Assembly (NCBI RefSeq): GCF_024169245.1
Contig: NZ_JALJWP010000001.1
Location: 496,001 to 560,000, forward strand
Origin: Pseudomonas koreensis
GTDB lineage: Bacteria; Pseudomonadota; Gammaproteobacteria; Pseudomonadales; Pseudomonadaceae
DNA: 64,000 bases
Direction: 5' to 3'
The notes under the pieces were generated by a model. That model had not been told where the DNA came from, did not search any database, and saw nothing but the letters and a program-made list of their open reading frames with translations. Shown here one piece after another: positions 56,479 to 64,000 of the stretch. The position numbers and the translations under genes are program-made. The number at the start of each line of letters is the position of its first letter. Position 1 is the stretch's first letter.

Positions 56479-57570
56479 TTATTCGGAGGGCACGTATTCT
56501 ACAACTTCCAGATCGAAACCGGATATCGCATTGAACTTCATCGGTGCCGACATCAAGCGCATTTTGCGCACGCCGAGGTCTCGCAGGATCTGCGAACCGG
56601 CACCGACGATGCTGTAGGTGGTCGGTTTTTTCGTCGGCGCCTGATCAGCGGTTTCACGGATATGCGCCAGCAGCACGTCGCCATCGAGCGGGTGACCGAG
56701 CAGCAGCACCACACCGCTGCCCGCCTCGGCGACCGCAGCCATGGCGGCGCGCAGGCTCCAGCGCCCCGGTTGCTTGACCATCAGCAGGTCGCGCAGCGGG
56801 TCCATGTTGTGCACACGAACCAGGGTCGGCTCTTCCGCGCAGACAGTGCCCAGCGTCAGGGCCATGTGCACGTCGCCTTCCACCGAATCACGATAGGTCA
56901 CCAGGTTGAATTGGCCCAGTTCGCTGTCCAGCGGCTGCTCGGCAATCCGCTGAACGGTACGTTCGTGGATCATCCGGTAGTGAATCAGGTCGGCGATGGT
57001 GCCGATCTTGATGTTGTGTTCGGCGGCGAACGCTTCCAGTTCAGCGCGACGGGACATGGTGCCGTCGTCGTTCATCACTTCGCAGATCACCCCGCTCGGC
57101 TCGAAACCGGCCATGCGCGCCAGGTCGCAAGCGGCTTCGGTGTGGCCGGCGCGAGCGAGGGTACCGCCAGCCTGGGCCATCAGCGGGAAGATGTGGCCCG
57201 GGCTGACGATGTCTTCAGCCTTGGCGTCTTTGGCGGCTGCCGCTTGCACGGTGCGCGCGCGATCGGCGGCGGAGATGCCGGTGGTCACGCCTTCGGCGGC
57301 TTCGATCGAGACGGTGAACTTGGTGCCGAAACCGGAACCGTTGCGCGGCGCCATCAGCGGCAGCTTCAACAGTTCGCAGCGCTCGCGGCTCATCGGCATG
57401 CAGATCAGGCCACGGGCGTGCTTGGCCATGAAGTTGATGTGTTCGGCCTGGCAGCATTCGGCGGCCATGATCAGGTCGCCTTCGTTCTCGCGGTCTTCGT
57501 CATCCATGAGGATGACCATCTTGCCTTGGCGGATGTCTTCAACCAGTTCTTCGATGCTATTGAGCGCCAC
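56479..57570 (-). CDS. ribB: DHBP synthase with degenerate GTP cyclohydrolase II half
   Basis: 363 residues. Residues 1-205 are 3,4-dihydroxy-2-butanone-4-phosphate synthase: VILMDDEDRENEGDLIMAAE, FMAKHARGLICMPM, and SPGHIFPLMAQAGGTLARAGHTEA. Residues about 210-363 follow the GCHII fold but lack its Cys-x10-Cys-x-Cys zinc ligands; the matching stretch reads HNMDPLRDLLMVKQPGRWSL. Only the first activity is therefore expected. RibA at 52288 supplies the second. No FMN riboswitch lies upstream in the 17-base gap to ribE. Confidence 0.95.
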   Translation of the reverse strand: MALNSIEELVEDIRQGKMVILMDDEDRENEGDLIMAAECCQAEHINFMAKHARGLICMPMSRERCELLKLPLMAPRNGSGFGTKFTVSIEAAEGVTTGISAADRARTVQAAAAKDAKAEDIVSPGHIFPLMAQAGGTLARAGHTEAACDLARMAGFEPSGVICEVMNDDGTMSRRAELEAFAAEHNIKIGTIADLIHYRMIHERTVQRIAEQPLDSELGQFNLVTYRDSVEGDVHMALTLGTVCAEEPTLVRVHNMDPLRDLLMVKQPGRWSLRAAMAAVAEAGSGVVLLLGHPLDGDVLLAHIRETADQAPTKKPTTYSIVGAGSQILRDLGVRKMRLMSAPMKFNAISGFDLEVVEYVPSE

Positions 57571-57586
57571 AAGGCACCCCCTTCAG

Positions 57587-58252
57587 TCAGGATTTGAGAT
57601 AGCCGTTTTGGGCCAGAAAGCTTTCGGTGATGGTGCTGCCGGCGGTCTTTTCTGCAGCCTTGTCACCCAGCAGCAGACGCTCCAGATAACGCGCCAGCAA
57701 GTCGACTTCGAGATTCACCCGACGGCCCGGCTTGTACGCAGCCATGATGGTTTCGCTGAGGGTGTGTGGAATGATCGTCAGCAGGAATTCGGCGCCATCG
57801 ACTTCGTTCACGGTCAGGCTGGTGCCGTCGACGGTGATCGAGCCTTTGTGGGCGATGTACTTGGCCAGTTCCTTCGGCGCGCGGATGCGAAATTCCACGG
57901 CGCGGGCATTGTCGCTGCGCGAGACCACTTCGCCGACGCCATCGACGTGACCGCTGACCAGATGCCCGCCGAGGCGAGTGGTCGGGGTCAGGGCTTTTTC
58001 CAGATTGACCGGGCTGCCGCTTTTCAGGTCATTCATGGCGGTGCAATCAAGGGTTTCGCGGCTGACGTCGGCGGCAAAGCCGTCACCCGGCAACTCGACG
58101 GCGGTCAGGCAAACGCCGTTGACCGCGATGCTGTCGCCGAGTTTGACGTCGCTCAGATCGAGCTTGCCGGTTGCGACGTGCACCCGCACATCACCGCCCT
58201 TTGGGGTCAGTGCGCGGATACTGCCGATGGATTCGATGATGCCGGTGAACAT
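57587..58252 (-). CDS. ribE: Riboflavin synthase alpha chain
   Basis: 221 residues; converts two lumazines into riboflavin and the pyrimidine. Two similar lumazine domains, the first beginning MFTGIIESIGSIRAL with the usual N-terminus, and DSIAVNGVCLTAVEL. The second has GSITVDGTSLTVNEVDG. The catalytic-region residues are in place. Located between ribD and ribBA. Confidence 0.96.
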   Translation of the reverse strand: MFTGIIESIGSIRALTPKGGDVRVHVATGKLDLSDVKLGDSIAVNGVCLTAVELPGDGFAADVSRETLDCTAMNDLKSGSPVNLEKALTPTTRLGGHLVSGHVDGVGEVVSRSDNARAVEFRIRAPKELAKYIAHKGSITVDGTSLTVNEVDGAEFLLTIIPHTLSETIMAAYKPGRRVNLEVDLLARYLERLLLGDKAAEKTAGSTITESFLAQNGYLKS

Positions 58253-58299
58253 GGGGTTCTCCTTGAGAACGAGGCCAGCGCTAACGCAATGGCCGGGAA

Positions 58300-59433
58300 T
58301 TATACGCGGGCTGAAGGGACAGGGATCGCAGTGACTCGCCAGTCATCGCCCACCGCACGGATTTCAGTGATTTTCAGCTCCGGCGCGTCCTTCATCTGCG
58401 CCAGCGGCCAGTCGAGTAACGGACGCGCCGTGGAGCCGAGAAACTTGCCGGCGATGAAGATCACGAATTCGTCGACCAGACCGAGTTGCGCAAAGGCGCC
58501 GGCCAGACGCGGACCAGCCTCGACCAGCACCTCGTTGGTGCCACGGTTGGCCAGTTCGATCAGCAGTTGATGCAAATCGACCTGGCCGTCGTCACCCGGC
58601 ACGATCAGGCATTCCGGGCCGTTGGCGTATTGCTCTTCGACCGCAACACAGGTGGCGACCAGCGCCGGCCCGGCCTTGAAGAACGGCGCATCCAGCGGCA
58701 CCCGCAAACGGCCGTCGATCAACACGCGCAATGGCGGGCGACTCATGGCCAGCGCAGTTTGTTCGCTGTCGAGACCGAGTTCGTCAGCGCGCACGGTCAG
58801 CCGTGCGCCATCGGCCAGCACCGTGTCGGCGCCGGTCAATACCACTGCCGCTTCGGCACGCAAACGCTGCACCGCAGAACGCGCCGCCGTGCCGGTGATC
58901 CACTGGCTCTCGCCGCTTTCCATCGCCGTGCGCCCGTCGAGGCTCATGGCCAACTTGACCCGCACGAACGGCAAGCCATGTTCCATGCGTTTCAGAAAAC
59001 CTTGATTGAGCTTGCGTGCTTCCGCTTCCAGCACCCCACTTTCCGTGGCGATACCGGCCTCGGCCAAGCGCTGCAAACCACGTCCAGCGACTTGCGGATT
59101 GGGATCGCGCATCGCCGCCACGACCCGGGCAACGCCAGCGGTCACCAAGGCATCGGCACACGGTGGCGTGCGCCCGTGGTGGCTGCAAGGTTCGAGGGTC
59201 ACGTACGCCGTCGCGCCCCGGGCCAGTTCACCGGCCGCGCGCAGGGCGTGGACTTCGGCATGGGGTTCGCCGGCGCGCTCATGCCAGCCTTCACCGACAA
59301 TCTGTCCGTCACGCACCAGCACGCAACCGACCCGCGGATTGGGATGGGTGGTGTAGTGGCCCTTGCGCGCCAGCTCCAGCGCGCGGGCCATGAAATGCGC
59401 GTCGAGGATCGCCTGCTCGGCGGCGGTGGTCAT
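58300..59433 (-). CDS. ribD: Bifunctional riboflavin deaminase-reductase
   Basis: 377 residues. N-terminal CMP/dCMP-type deaminase: [10 protein letters not shown] (His-Ala-Glu) and [17 protein letters not shown] (zinc Cys pair). C-terminal reductase from about residue 155, with [25 protein letters not shown] and [14 protein letters not shown]. Its ATG overlaps the nrdR stop (ATGA), so nrdR and ribD are coupled, as in many gammaproteobacteria. Confidence 0.96.
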   Translation of the reverse strand: MTTAAEQAILDAHFMARALELARKGHYTTHPNPRVGCVLVRDGQIVGEGWHERAGEPHAEVHALRAAGELARGATAYVTLEPCSHHGRTPPCADALVTAGVARVVAAMRDPNPQVAGRGLQRLAEAGIATESGVLEAEARKLNQGFLKRMEHGLPFVRVKLAMSLDGRTAMESGESQWITGTAARSAVQRLRAEAAVVLTGADTVLADGARLTVRADELGLDSEQTALAMSRPPLRVLIDGRLRVPLDAPFFKAGPALVATCVAVEEQYANGPECLIVPGDDGQVDLHQLLIELANRGTNEVLVEAGPRLAGAFAQLGLVDEFVIFIAGKFLGSTARPLLDWPLAQMKDAPELKITEIRAVGDDWRVTAIPVPSARV

Positions 59434-59894
59434 TCTTTCACCGGTTCGCGGGCGAGGCGGTCGATCTCTTCGCGGAATTCGTTGAGGTCCTGAAAGCGCT
59501 TGTACACCGAAGCGAAACGGATATAGGCGACCTCATCAAGCTTTTGCAGCTCGGCCATCACTAGTTCGCCGACCACGAGGGATTTGACCTCGCGCTCGCC
59601 GGTGGCGCGCAGCTTGTGCTTGATGTGGACCAGAGAGGATTCGAGGCGCTCGACGCTGACCGGACGTTTCTCCAGCGCGCGCTGCATGCCGGCGCGGAGT
59701 TTTTCTTCGTCGAACGGTTGGCGGCTGCCGTCGGTTTTGATCAGGCGCGGCAACACCAGTTCGGCCGTCTCGAATGTCGTGAAACGTTCGCCGCAGGCCA
59801 GGCATTCACGCCGGCGGCGCACCTGTTCGCCCTCGGCGACCAGACGCGAGTCGATGACCTTGGTGTCGTTGGCACCGCAGAAGGGACAGTGCAT
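59430..59894 (-). CDS. nrdR: Transcriptional repressor NrdR
   Basis: 154 residues from the ATG at 59894 ([17 protein letters not shown]); the frame extends upstream without family similarity. Zinc ribbon with CPFC and CLACGERF, then an ATP-cone ([32 protein letters not shown]). NrdR senses ATP/dATP and represses ribonucleotide reductase genes at NrdR boxes; none was found here. First gene of the rib operon string. Confidence 0.96.
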   Translation of the reverse strand: MHCPFCGANDTKVIDSRLVAEGEQVRRRRECLACGERFTTFETAELVLPRLIKTDGSRQPFDEEKLRAGMQRALEKRPVSVERLESSLVHIKHKLRATGEREVKSLVVGELVMAELQKLDEVAYIRFASVYKRFQDLNEFREEIDRLAREPVKE

Positions 59895-60022
59895 GGTGGC
59901 TGGCAACAAAAAATGGGAGGGCCATGGTAGCGCATCCCCGTGGCAAGACAAGCCATAGGCTTTGCGGTATACAGAACGGCATGATCGTCTGATCCATGGA
60001 ATTCATTCTGCCGGAGCCTCCA

Positions 60023-60487
60023 ATGCCGTTACGTCCGCTCGTTTTGCTCAGTCTTTTCAGCCTGCTGGTGGCCTGTGGCAGCGACGCACCCAAGCCGCAA
60101 CCGCCGACGCCAGGCCCCGCGCCACAGCAGGCGCAGAAAAAAGCCAAAGAGGCCGCCGAACTCGGCCCGCTGCCGGCGCATCAGCGCGAATTGAGCGGCA
60201 CCCTGCAAGGCGTGCCGGCCGGCGCCGAAGTCGAACTGGCGCTGCTGGTGATCGACGAAAAGGACCGCCCGCAGCAACTGCTCGCCAGTTCCAGCCTGAT
60301 CGGCAACAACCAGATCCTGCCGTTTCACCTGCGTTTCAATCCCGAAGCGTTCCCAGTCGGCGCACGGGTTGAACTGCGTGGTCGGGCCAGCCAGTCCGGG
60401 CAACTGATACTGCACCTGCCGTCCCAGACCATCACCCAACCGACCACCCAGGCGTTGGGCCAGCTGCAATTCGTCAAAGCGCCATGA
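60023..60487 (+). CDS. YbaY-like lipoprotein
   Basis: 154 residues from the ATG at 60023 with GGAG upstream; lipobox LVAC (Cys18). A Pro/Gln/Lys-rich linker (about 20-50) precedes a beta-rich domain (ELSGTLQGVPAGAEVELALLVIDEKDRPQQLLAS, then FHLRFNPEAFPVGARVELRGR) like the YbaY/YscW family. Function unsettled. Overlaps the methyltransferase start by four bases. Confidence 0.82.
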   Translation: MPLRPLVLLSLFSLLVACGSDAPKPQPPTPGPAPQQAQKKAKEAAELGPLPAHQRELSGTLQGVPAGAEVELALLVIDEKDRPQQLLASSSLIGNNQILPFHLRFNPEAFPVGARVELRGRASQSGQLILHLPSQTITQPTTQALGQLQFVKAP

Positions 60488-61137
60488 CGGCACCGCTCGA
60501 CCTGCAACAGGCCTTGGGCGAATTGCTCGGCGACGCCAGACTGAAAGCCTGCGCGTTGCCGGGCACTGATTTGCAGCTGTGGCTGATCGACGGCGACAAC
60601 ATGGCCCGCGAGTTCAGTCAGGAAGAAACCCAGCGCATCCTGCACGAACCGCCGTACTGGAGTTTTTGCTGGGCCAGTGGTCTGGCGGTGGCGCGCTATC
60701 TGGCGGAGTTTCCCGAATGGGTTCGCGGCAAGCGGGTGCTGGATTTCGGCGCCGGTTCCGGAATTGCCGGGATCGCGGCGGTGAAGGCCGGGGCGCTGGA
60801 AGTGGTGGCTTGCGATCTCGATCCGTTGGCGATCGCCGCGTGCCGGGCGAATGCCGAGCTCAATGCTGTGCAGATGAACTACTCGACGGATTTCTTTGCC
60901 GAGGCCGATCGCTTCGATCTGATCCTGGTCGCCGACGTGTTGTACGACCGGGCCAATCTGCCGCTGCTCGATGCGTTTCTCAGTCGAGGGCGCGAGGCGC
61001 TGGTGGCGGACTCGCGGGTGCGGGATTTTCGTCATCCGCTGTATGAGCGCATTGAAATGCTCGAGGCGATGACCTTGCCGGATCTGGCCGAGCCTGAGGA
61101 ATTCAGACATGTCAGCCTCTACCATGCGCGGCGCTAG
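60484..61137 (+). CDS. Class I SAM methyltransferase, ETF-beta lysine type
   Basis: 217 residues. AdoMet motif I is VLDFGAGSGIAGIAAVKAG (residues about 86-104), then VVACDLDPLAIAACRANAELN, and FDLILVADVLYDRANLPLL as motif post-II. YWSFCWASGLAVARYLAE before the fold fits the METTL20/PrmA-related group that methylates lysines of electron transfer flavoprotein or ribosomal protein. The exact target is uncertain. Starts in an ATGA overlap with the lipoprotein gene. Confidence 0.88.
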   Translation: MTAPLDLQQALGELLGDARLKACALPGTDLQLWLIDGDNMAREFSQEETQRILHEPPYWSFCWASGLAVARYLAEFPEWVRGKRVLDFGAGSGIAGIAAVKAGALEVVACDLDPLAIAACRANAELNAVQMNYSTDFFAEADRFDLILVADVLYDRANLPLLDAFLSRGREALVADSRVRDFRHPLYERIEMLEAMTLPDLAEPEEFRHVSLYHARR

Positions 61138-61145
61138 CCAAAAGC

Positions 61146-61235
61146 TTCGCGAGCAAGCTCGCTCCCACAGTGCTTTGGGTGACCCACACAATCTGCGGAT
61201 GGCCTCAATCCTGTGGGAGCGAGCTTGCTCGCGAA
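61146..61235. repeat. REPIN, GTGGGAGCGAG family
   Basis: Inverted pair nine bases after the methyltransferase stop; arms TTCGCGAGCAAGCTCGCTCC and complement. Confidence 0.92.
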
Positions 61236-61338
61236 GGCATCCGCTCAGGCAATACGTTCCTCAAAAGCTGCCCGCTTCCGGCCACCCCCCACCAAGCCGT
61301 ATAGTTGCTCCATTCAAGCTTCTTCGACGAGATCCCCC

Positions 61339-62211
61339 ATGAGTCAGCAAACGCCGTACATCTTCGACGCCACGACTGCCGATTTCGACCAGTCAGTGAT
61401 CGAAGCCTCCTTCAACAAACCGGTGCTGGTGGACTTCTGGGCCGAATGGTGTGCGCCGTGCAAGGCGTTGATGCCGATGCTGCAAGGCATTGCCGAGAGC
61501 TATCAGGGCGAGTTGCTGCTGGCCAAGGTCAATTGCGACCTCGAGCAGGACATCGTCGCCCGCTTCGGCATTCGCAGCCTGCCGACCGTGGTGCTGTTCA
61601 AGGACGGGCAACCGGTCGACGGTTTTGCCGGCGCACAACCGGAATCCGCCGTGCGCGCCCTGCTCGAACCGCATGTGCAGATGCCCCCGCCAGCCGCTGC
61701 CGACCCGTTCGAACAGGCCCAGGCGATGTTCGACGACGGTCGCTTCGCCGAGGCCGAAGCGGCGCTGGCCGCCATGCTCAATGAAGACAATACCAATGCC
61801 AGGGCGTTGATCCTTTACGCCCGCTGCCTGACCGAACGCGGTGAGCTGGGCGAAGCGCAAACCGTGCTCGACGCAGTCAAGAGCGATGAGCACAAAGCCG
61901 CACTCGCTGGTGCCAAGGCGCAGATCCAGTTCCTCGGCCTCGCCCGCGACCTGCCGGACGCCGCTGACCTGAAGAGTCGCCTGGCGCAAAATCCGCAGGA
62001 TGATGAAGCGGTGTATCAACTGGCGATCCAGCAACTGGCGCGCCAGCAATACGAAGCGGCGCTGGACGCCTTGCTCAAACTGTTCATCCGCAACCGCAGC
62101 TACGGCGAAGGCCTGCCGCACAAGACCTTGCTGCAGGTGTTCGAGCTGCTGGGCAATGATCATCCGCTGGTGACGGTGTATCGCCGCAAGATGTTTGCTG
62201 CGCTTTATTAA
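61339..62211 (+). CDS. Co-chaperone/thioredoxin CnoX (YbbN)-like
   Basis: 290 residues from the ATG at 61339; upstream in-frame sequence is REP-derived. Thioredoxin domain (about 1-115) with a complete CAPC at 38-41, then TPR-like helices (about 120-290: AQAMFDDGRFAEAEAALAAMLNED...). E. coli CnoX protects proteins from HOCl and hands them to GroEL, and lacks a reducing CxxC; here the motif is whole, so thiol chemistry is possible. Confidence 0.9.
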   Translation: MSQQTPYIFDATTADFDQSVIEASFNKPVLVDFWAEWCAPCKALMPMLQGIAESYQGELLLAKVNCDLEQDIVARFGIRSLPTVVLFKDGQPVDGFAGAQPESAVRALLEPHVQMPPPAAADPFEQAQAMFDDGRFAEAEAALAAMLNEDNTNARALILYARCLTERGELGEAQTVLDAVKSDEHKAALAGAKAQIQFLGLARDLPDAADLKSRLAQNPQDDEAVYQLAIQQLARQQYEAALDALLKLFIRNRSYGEGLPHKTLLQVFELLGNDHPLVTVYRRKMFAALY

Positions 62212-62212
62212 G

Positions 62213-62294
62213 ATCAAAAGATCGCAGCCTTCGGCAGCTCCTACAGGGGTGTACTCCATTCCAATGTAGGAGCTGCCGCAGGCTGCGATCTTTT
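62213..62294. repeat. REPIN, GTAGGAGCTGCCGAAGG family
   Basis: Inverted pair beginning within two bases of the CnoX stop and ending just before the end of the minus-strand gene at 62300; lies between convergent genes. Confidence 0.9.
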
Positions 62295-62299
62295 GCGGT

Positions 62300-62659
62300 T
62301 CACTCGATCCAGCTGTAGAGCGGCGTATCCCCGCCGCTCACCACTTTCACGTCCGCACTGTGGCGCAGGCGCACCAGCAAACGCTTGCCCGCCGCAGCAC
62401 TGCCGGTCAGCGCTTCCAACTGATCGAGCAGATCCGGCCCGCTGAGTTGCCCGGCCTTGCGCAACAAGTCTTTGGCCACCTGCCACAACGCATCGTCCTG
62501 ATTCACCGGCTTCGCCGCCGGAGCCGGCGCATCCGCCTCAGACTGCGCAACCGGCGCCTGCCCGTTCAGCGCCGAACCGAGCCTGGCCCAATCGCTGTCA
62601 TCCAGCTCCACCGTCAAATCCACCGGCACCTCGCCGACCGTTCCGCGTATCCGCAACAT
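62300..62659 (-). CDS. Conserved hypothetical protein
   Basis: 119 residues, not recognised. N-terminal beta strands (LRIRGTVGEVPVDLTVELDDSDW), an Ala/Pro-rich linker near 40-50, then helices (WQVAKDLLRKAGQLSGPDLLDQLEALTGSAAAGKRLLVRLRHS). Cytoplasmic by appearance. Convergent with the CnoX gene. Confidence 0.75.
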   Translation of the reverse strand: MLRIRGTVGEVPVDLTVELDDSDWARLGSALNGQAPVAQSEADAPAPAAKPVNQDDALWQVAKDLLRKAGQLSGPDLLDQLEALTGSAAAGKRLLVRLRHSADVKVVSGGDTPLYSWIE

Positions 62660-62787
62660 CGAGTTCGCTCCTGCAATTTTCTGATGTGCATGCTCCCACG
62701 GGACTTGTGCAACGCCAAGTAACGTTGTCCAGTGTGGCGGTTATCGAGCATTCATCTACAGTGTCCTTTTTCTCACAGCACCCTGTA

Positions 62788-63354
62788 ATGAAACGAAGTT
62801 ACTACGCCCTATTGATGACCCCACTCTTGCTCATCGTGGCATGGCGCATCTGGTTGCCTGCCGATCTTTCGGCTTGTCCCGCTGACGGGGAAACTGCAGG
62901 TCCACTGACCCTTGTTATTCGTGATTACTTTGAGCGCAATAGCCGGACCGACTGGCGAGACATGGATGATCGTTTCGACATACTTTCAACCCCCGAAGGC
63001 CAGAGCATAGCGAGTCAACCGAATTCACACACTTGCGAAGCATTGCGGGTACTGCAGAGTCCGGCGTTCAGTCAGAGTGAAAAAATCTTCACCATGGCAC
63101 TGATGTTCAGACTGCCAATCGACCAGTACATGGCCCTGATGGATCGCAGTCATCAACTCTACACGCAGGGCAAAATGGATAAGGAGGTGCTGACTCTGGT
63201 GGTATTTCCGCGCGGAACAGCCATCAACTACTGGTGGCTTCCGGCTTGGCGACAGCGTTTCAGTCGCGATGCCCCGAGCGTGCTCGACGCAAATCTGATC
63301 AACGATGTTCTTTCGGGACGCTATTGGTTCGACTATCCCGGCGCAGGCTTCTGA
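62788..63354 (+). CDS. Hypothetical secreted or membrane-anchored protein
   Basis: 188 residues from the ATG at 62788; the open frame goes further upstream but without start signals. An N-terminal hydrophobic segment (YYALLMTPLLLIVAWRIWL) is a signal peptide or anchor. The mature part has no motif I know (HTCEALRVLQSPAFSQSEKIFTMALMF; FPRGTAINYWWLPAWRQRF). Two Cys residues (near 28 and 82) could form a disulfide. Confidence 0.65.
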   Translation: MKRSYYALLMTPLLLIVAWRIWLPADLSACPADGETAGPLTLVIRDYFERNSRTDWRDMDDRFDILSTPEGQSIASQPNSHTCEALRVLQSPAFSQSEKIFTMALMFRLPIDQYMALMDRSHQLYTQGKMDKEVLTLVVFPRGTAINYWWLPAWRQRFSRDAPSVLDANLINDVLSGRYWFDYPGAGF

Positions 63355-63379
63355 TTCTGCAAGCATGACATCCAATCCC

Positions 63380-63412
63380 AGCACCGCCCGCGAACTCATC
63401 CCGGGCGGTGCT
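63380..63412 (+). terminator. Hairpin after the 188-residue protein gene
   Basis: AGCACCGCCCG / CGGGCGGTGCT, 11 perfect pairs with an 11-base loop, 26 bases after the stop. No T-run follows. Confidence 0.6.
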
Positions 63413-63463
63413 TAGCCATGTCTTGCGCAATCCCAAGTGCACGGGCACACTCTGCGCACTTTC

Positions 63464-63481
63464 GTTATAAGATCACATAAC
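63464..63481. promoter_or_regulatory. GTTAT-N8-ATAAC dyad before the DUF2796 gene
   Basis: An A+T-rich inverted repeat 28 bases before the ATG. Half-sites resemble those of Zur boxes but the spacing (8) is longer than the canonical 3, so a Zur site is uncertain. Confidence 0.35.
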
Positions 63482-63508
63482 AAACTTTTCATTTTTTCGG
63501 AGTTCGTC

Positions 63509-64000
63509 ATGCGTCGTTTGCTGCTTGTTTTGCCGTTTGCCCTGTTGCCGCTGGCCGCTGCCCATGCGGTTGATGAGCATGATCACGATCATGAGCACGG
63601 CAGCCTCGGCGCCCACGAGCATGGCGTGGGTCGCCTGAATGCCGCGCTCGACGGTCAGACCCTGGAGCTGGAGCTGGAAAGCCCGGCGGTGAATCTGGTG
63701 GGTTTTGAACACGCGGCCACGTCGGACGCCGACAAGGCCAAAGTCGCCGCCGCTCGTGCGCAACTGGAAAAACCGCTGGCCCTTTTCAGCCTGCCCGCTG
63801 CGGCCGATTGCAAAGTGGTCAGCCAGGAACTGGAAAGCCCGCTGTTCGGCGACAAGCCGGACACCGATGATCACGACGAAGACGAAGCGGACAAGGACGG
63901 TCAAGAGCATCATCACGACCACAGCGAAATTCATGCGCATTACCAGCTCTCCTGCGCCACACCGGGTGCGCTGAACACGCTGAATCTGGCGAACATTTTC
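63509..64000 (+). CDS. DUF2796 (ZrgA-like) zinc protein, partial
   Basis: 164 codons up to the window edge. Signal peptide (LLLVLPFALLPLAAAHA), then a His/Asp-rich stretch (DEHDHDHEHGSLGAHEHG) and a second (DDHDEDEADKDGQEHHHDHSEIHAH). The middle (LNAALDGQTLELELESPAVNLVGFEHAATSDADKAKVAAARAQLEKPLALFSLPAAADC) is the DUF2796 core. Related ZrgA proteins bind zinc in the periplasm and are controlled by Zur. The 3' end is outside. Confidence 0.88.
   Translation, partial: MRRLLLVLPFALLPLAAAHAVDEHDHDHEHGSLGAHEHGVGRLNAALDGQTLELELESPAVNLVGFEHAATSDADKAKVAAARAQLEKPLALFSLPAAADCKVVSQELESPLFGDKPDTDDHDEDEADKDGQEHHHDHSEIHAHYQLSCATPGALNTLNLANIF

Noticed and set aside
56389..58299. FMN riboswitch in the riboflavin operon
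   Set aside because: Gaps before ribBA, ribE and ribH are short and lack RFN-element conserved blocks; only a simple 9-bp hairpin occurs.
16922..62294. CRISPR-like array from the many palindromic repeats
   Set aside because: Copies are dispersed, mostly paired in inverted orientation and lie one per gap; they are REP/REPIN elements, not regularly spaced direct repeats.
63464..63481. Canonical Zur box before the DUF2796 gene
   Set aside because: Half-sites GTTAT and ATAAC are right but the spacing is 8 rather than 3, so it is listed only as a dyad of unknown use.

Overview
The window is a high-GC chromosomal segment from a Pseudomonas, most likely the P. fluorescens group. Evidence: the order rlmH-rsfS-nadD-proA, ubiX-mpl, the ethanolamine eat/eut cluster, ppa, xseB-ispA-dxs, ribA, pgpA-thiL-nusB-ribH-ribBA-ribE-ribD-nrdR matches the Pseudomonas backbone as I remember it, and intergenic spaces carry REP/REPIN palindromes of three families typical of fluorescent pseudomonads. 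No rRNA, tRNA, insertion sequence or CRISPR array was seen.

Layout. 1-4942: backbone (start of rlmH, rsfS, nadD, proA, a 3-methyladenine glycosylase, a DedA-PAP2 fusion). 4943-11920: accessory island with a two-gene toxin-like cassette. The first gene has a cholera/pertussis-like ADP-ribosyltransferase signature near its C-terminus; the second resembles the pore-forming region of TcdA/TcdB/Mcf-type toxins followed by degenerate RTX repeats. A 16-bp bidirectional terminator separates it from two small convergent genes of unknown role. 12080-19273: Lon-N protein, lrgAB-like pair, MaoC hydratase, MORN-repeat lipoprotein with a caspase-like C13 domain, ubiX, mpl. 19540-27327: ethanolamine catabolism, with enhancer-binding regulator EatR divergent from aldehyde dehydrogenase-eat-eutB-eutC and a textbook sigma-54 promoter between them. 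27443-30271: GNAT, DedA, MtfA-like peptidase, ppa.

30592-33807 is a second accessory patch (orphan S24 repressor, a 25-bp perfect palindrome, an XRE regulator, a RhuM-family protein). 34124-44306 is the six-gene mag operon around an alpha-2-macroglobulin homologue that has lost its thioester cysteine; its partners carry motifs that point to peptidoglycan (NlpC/P60-like MagC; MagE with transpeptidase-like, SpoIID-like and HExxH-E segments). 44497-45717 is a self-contained Fic-protein gene preceded by two tandem identical-arm dyads.

45823-62659 is again backbone: isoprenoid precursor genes, a TonB receptor and BtuF-like binding protein for cobalamin, the riboflavin/thiamine/nusB operon with overlapping starts and stops, nrdR, a YbaY-like lipoprotein, a protein methyltransferase and a CnoX/YbbN-type thioredoxin. 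The right end holds an unknown secreted protein and the start of a histidine-rich DUF2796 (ZrgA-like) zinc protein that runs out of the window.

The strongest candidates for a little-described system are the ART plus pore-former cassette, the multidomain MagE next to the thioester-less MagD, and the Fic gene with its double dyad.
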